Of a DNA stretch of 64,000 bases, positions 1 through 12,420 are shown piece by piece. Made by a program: the position numbers and the translations under genes. How positions within the stretch are numbered: the first letter of the stretch is position 1; every line of letters starts with the position of its first letter. A model generated the notes under the pieces. The model was not told the DNA's origin. It did no database searches and saw only the letters and a program-made list of their open reading frames with translations. Origin of the DNA: Druceiella hillmani (lineage: Eukaryota; Arthropoda; Insecta; Lepidoptera; Hepialidae); assembly GCA_039881145.1 (NCBI GenBank), contig JAYKKI010000015.1, forward strand, positions 29,364,001 through 29,428,000, written 5' to 3'.

Positions 1-179
1 ACACTCCTACATATACCTCCAGAACGTCGAAACTGAGGCGGTAGTGCTCACGTAGGAGTATCATCTCGGATAATTTTGTATATATATGTTAGTACAAACT
101 TAAGTTTAATATCTATCGAACACTGGAAATTAAATTTTCTAGTTACCGATTCGTTCGGTACGGTTTGCTAAATAGACAA

Positions 180-194
180 ATGGTGGCGGTAAGG
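180..194 (+). other. possible exon end with a good splice donor
   Basis: An ATG at 180 reads ATG GTG GCG and is followed directly by GTAAGG, a good 5' splice-site match cutting after 188. CpG-rich sequence follows. It could be the end of a 5' exon (leader or first codons) whose start is left of the window. The phase would be 0, whereas the terminal crc exon needs a preceding exon ending with one codon base, so it could not join 14342 directly. Donor-like strings are common by chance. Confidence 0.15.
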
Positions 195-1599
195 CGCGCG
201 CGTCCTGCGACCGGTTGAGACGCAATTAAGTGGTTTGAATCAGGTTGAGGCAATTTGTGATTAAAATAAGTGCTTACCGGTTCGATTCTATGGTATAGTG
301 TCAGCTACACTGTTGAAGTCAATTTATTCATAAAATTTGGATTCGACCTACATTTTGTAGACAATTTTATTTTATCTGATTGATGGTGTTTGTCTATGTT
401 CTATACAAAATACTATAAAGGACAGTCAATGACTATAAAAAGCAGGGAGTTGGAATGGCTTCCTACAAAGTTAGATACGTGTTGCCGAGAGTCATTTGTA
501 AATGATTTTCCCATTTTCAAATGGGGTTTGCTTCTGAAAACTTGCCGAATTTGTTTATTATTAATGGGTATATTCATAGTTAGAAATTATTTATTCAAAT
601 ATGTTATTCCGCTTCATTTGGGATTCGCTTTGAAGCAAATTATGTTTTTACAGTAGCTTTTCTGGAACTTATTGATTCCGAACTTATTGATTTTGAATAT
701 CATTAGTTGCAACAATAGTTTTCTGTCGATTGCTTTGTTTCACGCACGGCATCTAAATGGCTCTTCGCCCTCAAGATGACTTTAAGATAAAGAAAATTAT
801 ATCGATATATACATTTTATAGACTTGCCGTGTAATTTGAATTTTTTAGAATTTGAGCGCATAATCGACTGTTCTTAAATCGATTTGCCTCAAACGTTTGA
901 CGATAAACCAATTGGTTTGATTACGGAGTTGGTTGTTGTATTCGATCTGGCTAAATAACCTTCGTATATGTATGTCAATTTTCCATTTGATTGCATGAAC
1001 ATGGTTTAAAAATTATTTATTTCAAACTTTGTTATGACATGAGTTTGAGTTACGTCCGAACTAACTGAAACTGCATTGTGGTTGAATTTTAACCTGGAAA
1101 CCTGTTTTCATTGAAAAGTATATTTTTTCCTTAGTATATAAATTTCTTAGTTTATGAACGAATTTCAATGTATGATGTTTATACTGGCATAATAAAAAAG
1201 TTTTTTCCATTTTTAGCCATTTTTTATGTATTTTTGACAGACCCTATTATGTCTTAGACCAATTTATATTATAAGGGGTGATAATTTTTGCAAGTAAATC
1301 TTGGAATCAACTTGATAAATTTGAACAAATCTTTTAATCTATTTGTTCTAAAGTCATCCCAGAGTTTATTTGCTGTCATGATAATTCTAATATCTTTATT
1401 CTTTATAACTGCTTTTAATTTCCTCTCTAAGCAATGGAGAGATAATTACAGACATTCTATGTATACATTGTATGTTTTCACAAGAATTAGTATTTACTAC
1501 TGACTGGATTACATCATCAGAACCTTGGTATAAATTGTTTGTAAATTCAAATTCTGAGTGTTTAAATACGAAAATAAATAAACGTCTTGAAACCGTGTA

Positions 1600-2165
1600 G
1601 CTAATCCGAAATCATGCGCAAGACAATCTATTAAAGCGAACTTTGCGCGAGTCTAACTCGGTTAATATTATTAGATGTCCCACGCGGCTCCCGTTTTGCG
1701 AAATAATTTTCGAAGACATGACGAACACAAACGTATAGGTACAGGCGTCCTAGGTAAAGTTCCTAACGTACATAGATAATATTTCATTAAAATTCATCAA
1801 AGGTTTCCTTATTATGACGTGCCGCGAAGTGCTTTTAGCAAATATATAGGCGCGTCGATTCCCTAGAGATATTTGGAATAATAAAGTTTTTCATCTGGCG
1901 GAGCGTCTCACGAGTGTTGGCCGCCTACGCCGCGCCGCCCGCCCCGGGGGACGTCGTATTAACGGAAACATTTTTGGGCGGGTAGTCGCTTGAACGGATC
2001 CAGCTAACTAGTAGGTAATGTAGGTGCGGCAGCGTTATCGGAAGGGACCGGTTGGAAAGTTAGATTAAATACGGAGTCCGACCGGAGGGCTTGAATCTGA
2101 TCATTGGGGATGCGGGCCGGATGCATACTGTGGAAAATTTGGTTTTTTGCCGCGGTTAAAAATGA
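1600..2165. promoter_or_regulatory. CpG-rich block, candidate promoter, enhancer or untranslated exon
   Basis: Base composition changes sharply here, with the densest CpG run at about 1900-2160 in otherwise AT-rich DNA. Visible motifs are a TATATAGG string at 1843-1850, a TGACGT CRE-like half site at 1815-1820 and a GACGTC core at 1950-1955. No open reading frame of note is present. The composition resembles insect promoter or deeply conserved non-coding DNA, but I cannot measure conservation. Confidence 0.3.
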
Positions 2166-4439
2166 GTTGGAGCGAAAAATGCAGGTGGTTTAGTGACGGT
2201 TTAGTAGTACAGAGTTCAAATTAAATTTTGAGCTTCTCTCTAACAGGTCTCAGGAAACGAAAATACTTGTTTTATTTTCCTCGAAGTAAGTAAACCTAAT
2301 AGATTGTCGATCAAACCTTTGGTATTGACATTTCTATTTAACTTATTAATGTCGTAACAGAGAAATACTTAACTAATTAGATTGCGTGTTAATAAACGGT
2401 TTTAGTTACAAGTTGGGTGGAAATGCGTCTTACTGCATCTTGTAGGGTGATTCTCAGTTTTGTGCTGTAGCGTAGCGTGTCTAAGCTTGTTTATATTTTT
2501 TGTTACTAACTCGTATCCTACTCTGTCTTATCGCGTACGTGTCACGAGTTAACCGCATGCTCGCAACGTTTCCTTAATGTTTTTGTGATATAGTCGTTAA
2601 TTTATAAAGACTTGAAATTTCTTAAGTTTATTATAGACTCGTGCATTTCAAATAGTTTTAGGACCCATGGATAATAAAATAATTATTAATTTTTTGGTGT
2701 TAGGTTACTTTATTTAGGTTTTAGGTGTTAGTGTTAGAAATATAAATGGTGTTTTTATACTGACAAGAGATGTCTTCGTTTAGAGCATTGAATAATGCGT
2801 AATTAAATACTTAATTGGGTATTGAATTAATTTATATAAAATGGTACCTTTATTAATTTACTTTTAAATTGGAAAACCGATCTTTTTCTCTCTGAGTTCA
2901 TGACAAAGCATTTAAGCATTTTTAGAATAAAAACACTTGTTTCGCTGCAAACATCTATACTACTGCGAGTTACGTACATTATTTTATTCCAAAGTCATAA
3001 AATTAAGCTCGAGATACCACGCGTTCGATATTATCTCCGATCTGGTTTTACGATTAAGAATAAAATGTCTTACATATGTACAGTAGTGTATAGAAACGTC
3101 TATAAATTTCGATAAGTTTTACGTTAACATACGTTTGAAAGGACAGAGCTCAGGAGTAGTCGCCATAATATTTACGGAACACGAGTCAATAGTTAGTGAC
3201 ATTACCGTCTTAAATGTTACCTGTTTATCGATCGGCGAGCTTTGTATATTTATGTTTCGGTAATTGTAGGTCGCATGACGCTGAGTAGGCGAGCTTATTA
3301 ACTTTGGAAAAATCCGCCGTCGCCTGCAGCTACGAATAAACAGGAAAATTGTAACAAATAATATCGTGTGTGTACTTATGGACTAACGATCTAGTCGGGC
3401 GAGTCGAGAGAACGAGCCGGTAGCGTCTGGCGCGAAATTTGATTGGCCCTTATTTGTCGTGTAAGTTGAATGAACGGATGTGTTTTGTGAGACAATGCAT
3501 GTCGGGTGTAATTTAGTTACCTACTTTCCCTCATTGTGAACATTCGATGATCGCATACATTTTTGAGAGTTTTTCTGGTCATTAACATAAGTATGTAGTT
3601 AAATCATGTGACGGTACTCCTCTTTTGACACTCGTGTTGTTACTTCCGAGTTATCTATACTTAATGACGTGTGTAAACTCAATTCGTGCTCAACTTTTTT
3701 TCTGTATAATTGTAGTTTCTCTTTTTTTGTCTTTTTTTCTAGTCATGGCCGGTGGATCTTTATTGGAATATATAATTTCAGATTTTGTTTATGCATTGTT
3801 TATTTTTAGTAAATGAGACGAAAATTAAACTAGTATTAGTTGTTATAGTAGATATAGTTAGAACTATAATTAATATATATCTTATGTCAGCCGGTTTTGT
3901 GTAGGAATTTATTTTTGATTTTCAAAAAATTCGTATATAATGTGTAAAAATTCGTATATATATTTTCAGATGTACTGAAAATTATGCAAGAAAATATGGC
4001 CCACCCCTTATTTCCGAAGTTATGAAAAAATAAGGTTTTAGAAGCCTACGCATAAATTATAGGAAAATTACAGCGATATTATCCAAGATCTTATAATGTT
4101 TTAAATATTCATCATGTTTTTACGCCCATGGAAGATACAGTAGGCAATATAGTTACGTTGTGAAAAATTAAGAGTAGTTTAATAGAAAAACGGTGTATCC
4201 TTAAATATTTATTTATAGGATATATATACCTATGAGTATACGGAAGTTTCGTAGTGCGATTTCTATTCGTGCTTGACAGGTTTTATGTTACGAAATGCTT
4301 ATGGACGTGCTCATATTATACACACGAGGCTAAAAACCATTTAACTGCCACTTGGAATATTTTCGGTTTTAAGTTTTGTAAGGGTGGGTACACTTCCGCC
4401 CTCGTAATTTGTGACGGTTTTATAAGTGTGTTTTATTTT

Positions 4440-4680
4440 AAAATGTGCGGTATAATAACGTTAGAATGTGGAGGTGAGGTGGTACGTGGGCGAACAAACC
4501 AGTTTGTTTTGCGAGCAGGCGCGGGATGGTGGACGCGTGCGAAGGTCGAACCGTGCGGACCGCCTCTGGCCTGCCGCGCCGCTTTACGCCATCGCGTTGT
4601 AATGCGACCATGTCACAGGCGTTGTCAGCATCGTTGTGTTGTCGATAACCAACACGCTTATGTTGCACGCTGTTAAGCTG
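4440..4680. other. GC-richer block without a recognisable gene
   Basis: This block is much richer in CpG than its flanks and is open in two frames on opposite strands. The plus-strand frame that crosses it starts at GTG (4254), and its predicted protein has no recognisable domain. An untranslated exon or regulatory element of the downstream crc gene is possible. Confidence 0.2.
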
Positions 4681-5212
4681 TGGTTGTGGTTGGGTAGAGA
4701 TTTTCGGTACCTTATCCGTTTTTTGAGAACATATCGTTGATTTAGTTCAATTGCTGTTTCAGAAATTTAATTTAAAATAAAAGCAAATGGCTATGCAATT
4801 TATTCGTGATATTAAATCGACACGTGTCTTCTGTGCGATTATTCTGAATACGTTCTGAATGATTAACTTTCCTTTCGGTGTCGATTGCTGTGCAACTTTA
4901 ATACACTGTTTTTACGTAACTATCTAATTTCAACGTGTATTTTATATTTATTGATTTGAATAAATACTATGTTGGCACTTATATTTCTAGATTTTAAGAA
5001 ACTTTTAGACATACAGACGATCGGCAGAGCGGGACTGTAATCTATTGCGTTGCATAAAATTATAAACACATTTATGAAGGCGAATAATAATATACAAAGT
5101 TATGATTCACACCTCCACTATCGTTTTTTTATAATGGAATTAATTCGAAGTCGAGGGATTTTATGATTGTCATTACAAACTTGTTCTTGATCGCTATTAA
5201 TAATTCTGTGTA

Positions 5213-5350
5213 GTAGGTTTCTTTATAAATTATTGTAATGTGGTAGTTTCTTTATAAATTATTGTAATGTGGTAGTTTCTTTATAAATTATTGTAATGTG
5301 GTAGTTTCTGTATAAATTATTCTAATGTGGTAGTTTCTTTATAAATTATT
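5213..5350. repeat. tandem repeat, about 4.7 copies of a 29-bp unit
   Basis: Five consecutive units begin GTAG-TTTCT and contain TATAAATTATT. The first is 30 bp with one extra G, units two and three (5243-5300) are identical, the fourth has two substitutions and the fifth is truncated at 5350. Uniform head-to-tail units with no spacers make this a minisatellite. Confidence 0.9.
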
Positions 5351-7289
5351 TGTTTTCGCCGGAAAGAAACAGTCATTTTTTGACTATTCACGATTCATTT
5401 TTCACATTTAAAGACAACCTGCGAATCTCTTTTTATATTTTATGCACTAATTATCACTTTATTTATTTTATTCACCAAGGCTAAGTCATCTGTAGTGAGA
5501 GAATGGCGTTTCGTCAAATTTAGAAAGTTGGCCAATTGCTTATGCACTTTTGAAACCTCGTCAATACGGCTCATTTTATTGGGAAACATTTCTTGTGGTT
5601 TATTTGAGATACGTATGAGGGCTGTCGCACTACGACTGAGGGCTGCGCCAGCAAGTAGCTTTGAGGTGTCTTTATTCGTCTATAGGACCGATTCACACTG
5701 TCGAATTGCTCTACGGATCGATCTCGATCCGCTTTCCGGTTCAATATCATTCTATCATATTTAGACTGCAAAGTAGGTTTCAAGCTTGCTTCAGTTTAAA
5801 GTCGTCCGCGTACCGGATCGGGAATAATTTGTTATAATTTATTGTAAAAATGTCTTTCAATATTCCTATTTTTAAAACTACGGAAAACGAATAAAAAGGT
5901 GATTAGAAGTTAAATAGCCAAAAAAGTTGAAAGTGAGTGTAATTGTCTATCCCTGTATAATTGAGAATGGGGAAAAACTTATTAAGTATTTTTGAAACGT
6001 GTTTGATCAAGTTTCAGTGAAATAAATATGTTGCCGATGTGACTGATATAATATTGCGGACCAGACATATTGCCAATGTCTAACACCCAGTGGTCAGCTA
6101 CGTTTTCCGTCGCATATTTTTAAATCACTTATTGCATATGTGTTATGATATTTCCTTAATTATGTTGCGTGCCGAAGTATACTACTTCTGTAATAGTCTA
6201 TTGACAAATTTAAGGTTTTCTTAACATTTTATAATTTAACTATTGAAGTCATTCGGCTTTATCCAATTGTCACTTAGTCGTGTTATGAGTAAAGTATGTA
6301 GTAACAGAAAATAATAATTTTTTTTAGAATGTTAAGCGGAGCTTATATTTTTCCATTGCAGATTGATTGATAGTGAATAGATTATAGCAAATATCGAACG
6401 TCGTATGAATAGTTTTGGATCGATTACATCGACAACGTTTACGTGATCGAGTAATGAATAAATACATATATTGTATCGATTAAGGTGGTTGAATATTATG
6501 ACACGTTCATTCACATCGTTGTCTTTTTACCTGATGTAGCTATTATCTCGCGTGCGCCTTGTAACGTGACTACATTAATCGTTTATGAGACCTGCTAATT
6601 ATCAATGACACTTAAGAATCACTTTACTTTGGTTAGGTAAACAAAACGGTTAGTCTGAACTGTCTCGGAGCCCATCAATTTCACGACACGCAAGTCGTAA
6701 TAGAATATGCTTAGGGTAACCATACTAACTTTTAAAAGTAAAAGAAATGGTAAGATAAAACCCCTGATATTGCATTCCCTGTACATTTAAATTATTAAAG
6801 TAAAAGCTCACATTAGATGGACGTGAAACAGTACAGGTTAATTTAAGTTATGTCTATATAATAAGCCAACATTTTAAGTCTTAATAAAATTTTGATTACC
6901 TTACTGATCACGAAACGACAGTTTTATACATTATTATATAGAAAGTTATTATAATGTTTTATTCGTTGCGTAAATATAGTTTTTAAAACTTTCATTAACA
7001 ATGTAGATGGAAATCTACAGTTTTAATTTAAATTCTAAAACTTGTTCAACGGGTAAGATCAAGAGGTAAAATTGAATTAAGTGTAAAAATCAGTTTCATT
7101 TGATACGTACTATACCTTACCACATTATAACTAAATAATGATACATTTTGGTCACTGTATTTACATTTTGAAATTTTCAAAATTTCTGGCAGATCAAGTT
7201 AATGTTAACAAATTAATACACAATTTTAGGATAGATATAGAATACTAGAGAATTTTAGTTTATTTAAATTAATATGTTAAGGGAATTGA

Positions 7290-7740
7290 AAAAAAACCGT
7301 ACAATCCTTCCCCGGTGGCCCTAGGCACAGTTATAAGGAGGACAGTGTCCGGAGAAACGAAGACCGATGGTAACCCTAAATATACATAATTTGTCAGACT
7401 GCCGTAGCATCGAGTTCGTGTATGCCGAATCGAATTGCGCATCACTTTCGTTAAGGGGTTAACACGTATTTAATGAGCGGCCGGCGCTGATTGTGTGTAT
7501 TAAGTTGTAATTAAGTTAGTCCGGCCATTATCGTTCATTAGCGTCGAAATTTTGGGACGCCGCCGGGCGTGAAGCGCGCGACTGTCGGCTGTGGTTGTGA
7601 CCCAGTTTGGTCGGCTCTCGGTCGTCCATTGCAAGGCTTCCCATTTTCGCTTTCAATTTCTCCGCTTTGTATGTTTGCTCTGGACCTTGTATATTTTTCC
7701 TTTCAAGTTGTGTCTGGGAGAGCGGTAGAGACGGTACAAG
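7290..7740. promoter_or_regulatory. CpG-rich block, candidate enhancer or promoter
   Basis: A 450-bp stretch of mixed composition has CpG clusters near 7480-7600 and homeodomain-type TTAATT/TAATGAG strings around 7468-7520. The only frame crossing it begins at GTG (7569) and is not protein-like. It looks like regulatory or conserved non-coding DNA on the 5' side of crc. This is inferred from composition only. Confidence 0.28.
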
Positions 7741-9534
7741 TTATTAGCAATAACGTTTTCAAGTTATTAGCTTTCTGTTTATTGAGTTACTTAAAATTAT
7801 TAAATCAAGTTCTTCTTATTCCTTAAATTAAAGAAATGAAATTAAGAACTTTTAGTATTAACATCATATTTAACCTGAATATAGCGCAGTAAGTATGGAA
7901 ATCTTTGAGGAGTCTTTTTTTACATTTTAAAGATGTATGTCAGGAATCTAAAACTTAGTCGATATCGAATGGTGATAGGTTTAACAATGATTTAAGTTTT
8001 GATAACGGGTTTATTTGTCAATAGCGTGGAAGCAACAGTGTTGGCTGTATATCTAAAGTTAAAGCAATTGATACACCCGTATTTAATTTTTAGTAATATT
8101 ATTAATAATAATGATGTTTTTTATTTAATGTACATGGGACAAGTGACATTCAGGTATTTCTTGTTTCGATGAATGTTCCTCAGTGTTACAATACATACAA
8201 TAAACCTTTGCGTAGCGATAGATCGCTTAAGGATAGGACATATTGGTTACAGAAATGAAATACAAATACTTCGTTCTATATAAATTTTACCAGCATAAAA
8301 AGTTGTATTCAATCGACCTAACGTCAAGTCTGAAATGATGAGCTCGTGTATAATTACGTTTTTGCGTGTTCATTACAAAAAGTGGGTACGTTAACTTCTT
8401 TGTATAAAATATACGTACATGGGGTACATGTCTCCGTATGGGTGTTGTTTATTTAGTCCATATTTTGTTCGGTATCACGCACAATTAATTACGAAGTACT
8501 TCCTAAGCGTTCGTATCATGTTGCGCCATTCGCCTTCGAGTTCTGTTGTTACAGCAATAACAGTTTGGTGTCGGTTTAACAAAAGCGAATATCTGCCGTC
8601 ATGACGGGCAAGTGGTCAGTTTGAATTAAATTGGATTTAACATTACTGCACTAACTCTGATTTAGGTTTAATATTTAATGCATGAGACGCTTCAGAGGTG
8701 GTATGTAGAAAGTAATGTCACAGTTCGCGTAAAAGAGTTGGTTTTGGGGAATTCAAGTAAGCGATGTCGGGAATTTTGCGAGCGAGGCGCGTAAAGTTAT
8801 AATGTCTTTATTGGTATCAAAATGACGAGAGGTAGCATGGATCAGTTGTGTAGATTGACGGTTGCTAGGTCATGATAACAAAAGTCAGTTTTGGTCAATC
8901 TACCATTTACCAAAAGAAGAATACGAAAGTTCAGTAATGAACTTTCAAAAATTAATTATAAAATAATTAATTAAATACTATCCGTATATGGAATGAACTT
9001 CTTTTCTTTTCCTCATCATAACCAGCCTGTTCACTGGATCGATAAGCGCTGTTACGGCGCAGCGTATAAGTATTTATTTCACGTGAGCTACGCGCATTAT
9101 GCGAATTTTATTTTCCTACTATAATGTAGACTAAGAATAATAATAATAATATTGAGTAAGAGTTATATCAAAAATATAGTTGTATGAATTGAATTACCAT
9201 CTTAATGTAAAGTGCCGAAATTTAGTGTTTCGTAGACGAATTTTTTAGGGTTTTTTTATTATATTGATTAAAGAAGTATCATTTATCTAAAAAAGTTTCA
9301 TTTTAAATAGAACACACATAGTAAATAGAACATATCTGGGTATATACGCAATATGAATTGATGACGACAAATAGAGCGCATGGCGTATGTTAATTTCTCT
9401 ATTTGTTAGTATATTATTAAATATTGTTTTAATAACAAGAAGTATCGTAACTATGTGGTCTACTTTGTAAGTCGAAGAAAAACAATCCGTATGGAGTGCG
9501 CAATTAGCTATAATGTAATAAATTTATTGTAACG

Positions 9535-9760
9535 GAAGTCGAAGCGGGCAAAGGGCGCCAAGATCCGCGGTTTTAGATAAGGCGGACGGCGTGTAGCTTT
9601 TATAAAATTACAAGTACGTGCAACACGGTGCGGCGCTGCGTAGTGAGTTGTGAGCGTGTCGCGTCTCCCTGGATGGCGCTTCTTTTCGGAGGGCGGGCGA
9701 GCGTCTAGCTCGCCGACGCATCGGCCGAGTCGCTTAGGGGGAGATGACTTGCAAAATTAT
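9535..9760 (+). promoter_or_regulatory. CpG-rich block with TATA box, candidate alternative promoter
   Basis: TATAAAA at 9601-9607 is followed by a strongly CpG-rich stretch to about 9745. A donor-like GTGAGT lies at 9643-9648. A start about 30 bp after the TATA box would leave only a very short exon before that donor, so a different donor or start may be used. No arthropod TCAGT initiator sits at the expected distance, which lowers confidence. It could drive a short transcript feeding into the crc exon 4.7 kb downstream. Confidence 0.3.
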
Positions 9761-10659
9761 GACGTTACTTTTAACATAATTTTCCGATTGGATCACTTTG
9801 GAGATGTTATTTTTGGATGTTTTGATAACACTGGCCAACAAAATACTATGTTTTATTTCTTTTCTTATTGTTTTCACATTTTATTACTGAATTTAGCGCA
9901 TTTTAACTAATATAACATCAAAAATGTTCTTTTCTTTTCTAAAATTTATAATTTTGTGTAAATAAATAGTGGAGCGATAAAATGAGCATTTTTTCCTAAT
10001 CAGCACTTCGGATATACCTAAAAACTGTTCAGTTTGGATAGGGCTTCCGCTTGCTTTTTGAATACCCGATATACATATAAATTTATAGATACTGAACTGG
10101 TGTATGGTTTTTATATTTGGAAAAAATCTGTAAATGATAGGTTAAATATGTATTTTTAACCCAAAAAAAAAATTGGAAAATTATGTTATTCAATAAACAT
10201 TTTTTCTGAAAATTTTTTTTCCATGGTGATCTGTAAGATGCTTTTTTATGCTTATTTCTAAAAACCTTATATTGTATACTGTGCGGTAATTAATGGAAAA
10301 TTGAGAAAAATGCTCTTAAATTTTAGCCTACTCCTTGGAACTTAAAAAATAAATTTAAATAGTATATATTTTTTTATCAATTAAATTTTTTATTATAAAA
10401 GTAGCATATTGTGTAAAGTTTCTATGTAAACTGTTGCGTTTAAATTTTGCACTGAGTAGCTTTTAAATAATTGGTGTCGTGTTAAGTATACTAATGTTTA
10501 ATGCTCAGTTTTGATTATATGTGATAATTTATTCTTGACGTTTATTAGTTGGTTTTTTCATCGCAAATATGCAGTAACGGGTAGCTACGTTGAACTTCAA
10601 ATTCCTCCATTAATAAATTTGAAATAATGGCTGTTTACAGTTATTTCATCGGCCTTGCG

Positions 10660-10960
10660 TCTCGATGACCTGCCTCGTTTCCGAACGGAGACTCGTGTAA
10701 GCAGCCGTAGATGTTGTCCGACATAAGTCGTAACCGGGTGGTTACAACACTTGGACTAAGTTGATGTGGTTGCTTTCGTGAGAGATATCTCATAATTTTG
10801 GAACAATAATGAGTGTTAATTCGTAAGTGTGGATTGCGTCAGGCTAATATTGCCGGGGTTTAGCTTTAGATCGAGTACGGTAGAAGTGTGTGTCTGCTAT
10901 TCGTGAAGCTGCACGTGCACAATATGCATTTTAAGACACCCCCTTAGTCGTTTTAGTATT
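10660..10960. promoter_or_regulatory. motif-rich non-coding block
   Basis: This block is more balanced in composition than its surroundings, with CpGs throughout and a perfect E-box CACGTG at 10912-10917 inside the palindrome GCACGTGC. There is no ORF. CACGTG is bound by bHLH factors such as Myc/Max or CLOCK-type dimers, but binding here is not shown. Confidence 0.22.
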
Positions 10961-12169
10961 ACATTTCTAACAAAGTAGGATAGTATATTTAGGAATAAAA
11001 CGACGAAGAGAAGAGCGGTTTCTGCCTGTCGCTTAACTCGTTTGAGCTAGAAGCTCATATTTAGATCATGACATAACGAAACATGATTATTGAAAAGAAA
11101 ATTCTTCATATTTCAGAAAGTTAAAATGGTGACAATAAAATCAACCAGAAGTCGGTACATAATTTAGACATTTGCGATAAAATTTATTAAAAAACGAAAA
11201 TTATTTGTGATAAATATTGTAATATAATTTGTAAACCTTGAAAAATATATGCTCGCTATGCGTGATGCATATAGAAAAGTTCAAAAATTAAAAATATTCT
11301 TGGCGCTACTTGCTCAACGTGGTGTACACTAAAATATATTTGTAGAACAACGTATAGTTTTCGAATGAAATATTTCATTACATTTGATTCGTAACAAAAC
11401 TACACATAGTTACAATAGTGTGTAAATTATTGCTTATTTTTTCGGTACATAATTTATTAATAGATGGCGTTTTTAATCAGTATTCGCAGAAATGTAATTT
11501 GATCTTGCTAAACTAATATTAATTGCATTCATACGTTCTTAGTGTGCTGTAGATGTACGTGCGAATTCGACTTGATTTTAATAAGATTTTTTACATTCTT
11601 GTACTTTCACCTTGTAACAAATGTTTTGTTTCGAACTATGCAATGAGCTCTATTTAGAAGAATTAGTTATTTTTTGTTATTTCTATGTTACTAACCCCTT
11701 AAAACAGGTAAGCTCCTTATAAACGGGGCTTACTTTTTGGGGTTTTCCTTCTCTTCAGGGCTCTATTCTTCACTAATATGCTTTTTTACTTTGTGTGTTC
11801 TGCCAATTGGTATTTTGCCTCCAAGGTTTTGTTTTCAATCTAAAGAATTTTATATTAATTTATTTTTGTTTTTAATCTAGAGGTTTTTATATTACATTAA
11901 AAAAATACTCATTCTGTTTATGTATTATATTAATTTATTTGCTATTATATTTATTTTATGTTTTCCATAATTGTTTTGTTTTCATTAATTTTGCACTGTC
12001 TAAATTGAGTACTAAATAGTAATTATTTTATCAGATGCAAGATGGTTCCTTTCCTGGTCCTTATAGAATCAATAAGAGACGAAAATATAAACCTTTTTAA
12101 TTAACGTTCGTATTTTTCAATATTTTTATGTAGATGGCTTCTTCAATTAAATAAGAGAGAAAGCGTTAA

Positions 12170-12420
12170 ATTATCGATCGGTTTTGTGCATTAGATATGT
12201 TGGCCCTTAATTATTGTTTCCTTGAATCGAGCGACTTTGGAACTCGACGGTGTTGTGTTCGATGAATAGTCTAGAATATGTACGCTACACGTAGAACCGG
12301 GTCTGTGTCGCGATGTGGCAACGTCGCTGATAGCTTTTTAATTGATTGTCGATCGGAGCGTCGACCGTCATATATGCTCCGATCGACTTTGTATCTCTAT
12401 TTCGTTTTCTGCGGAAAACT
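12170..12420. promoter_or_regulatory. CpG-richer block containing a GATC-rich inverted repeat
   Basis: Several ATCGAT and CGATCG strings and a raised CpG content distinguish this stretch from its neighbours. It contains the inverted repeat at 12348-12387. Two overlapping short frames (from 12342 and 12346) are open only for about 76 codons and look non-coding. A regulatory element is possible. Confidence 0.22.
12348..12387. repeat. inverted repeat, 12-bp perfect arms
   Basis: GTCGATCGGAGC at 12348-12359 is matched exactly by its reverse complement at 12376-12387, with a 16-nt loop. The arms are CpG-containing and not simple repeats, so chance is unlikely. It could be a dimeric protein binding site or an RNA hairpin. 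Confidence 0.85.

Noticed and set aside
4254..4676. 140-codon plus-strand ORF
   Set aside because: Starts at GTG, no recognisable domain, mixed AT-rich and GC-rich halves. It is a compositional artefact of the GC-rich block.
5213..5350. Possible CRISPR-like array
   Set aside because: Units are contiguous with no spacers, in a eukaryotic context. It is a simple minisatellite.
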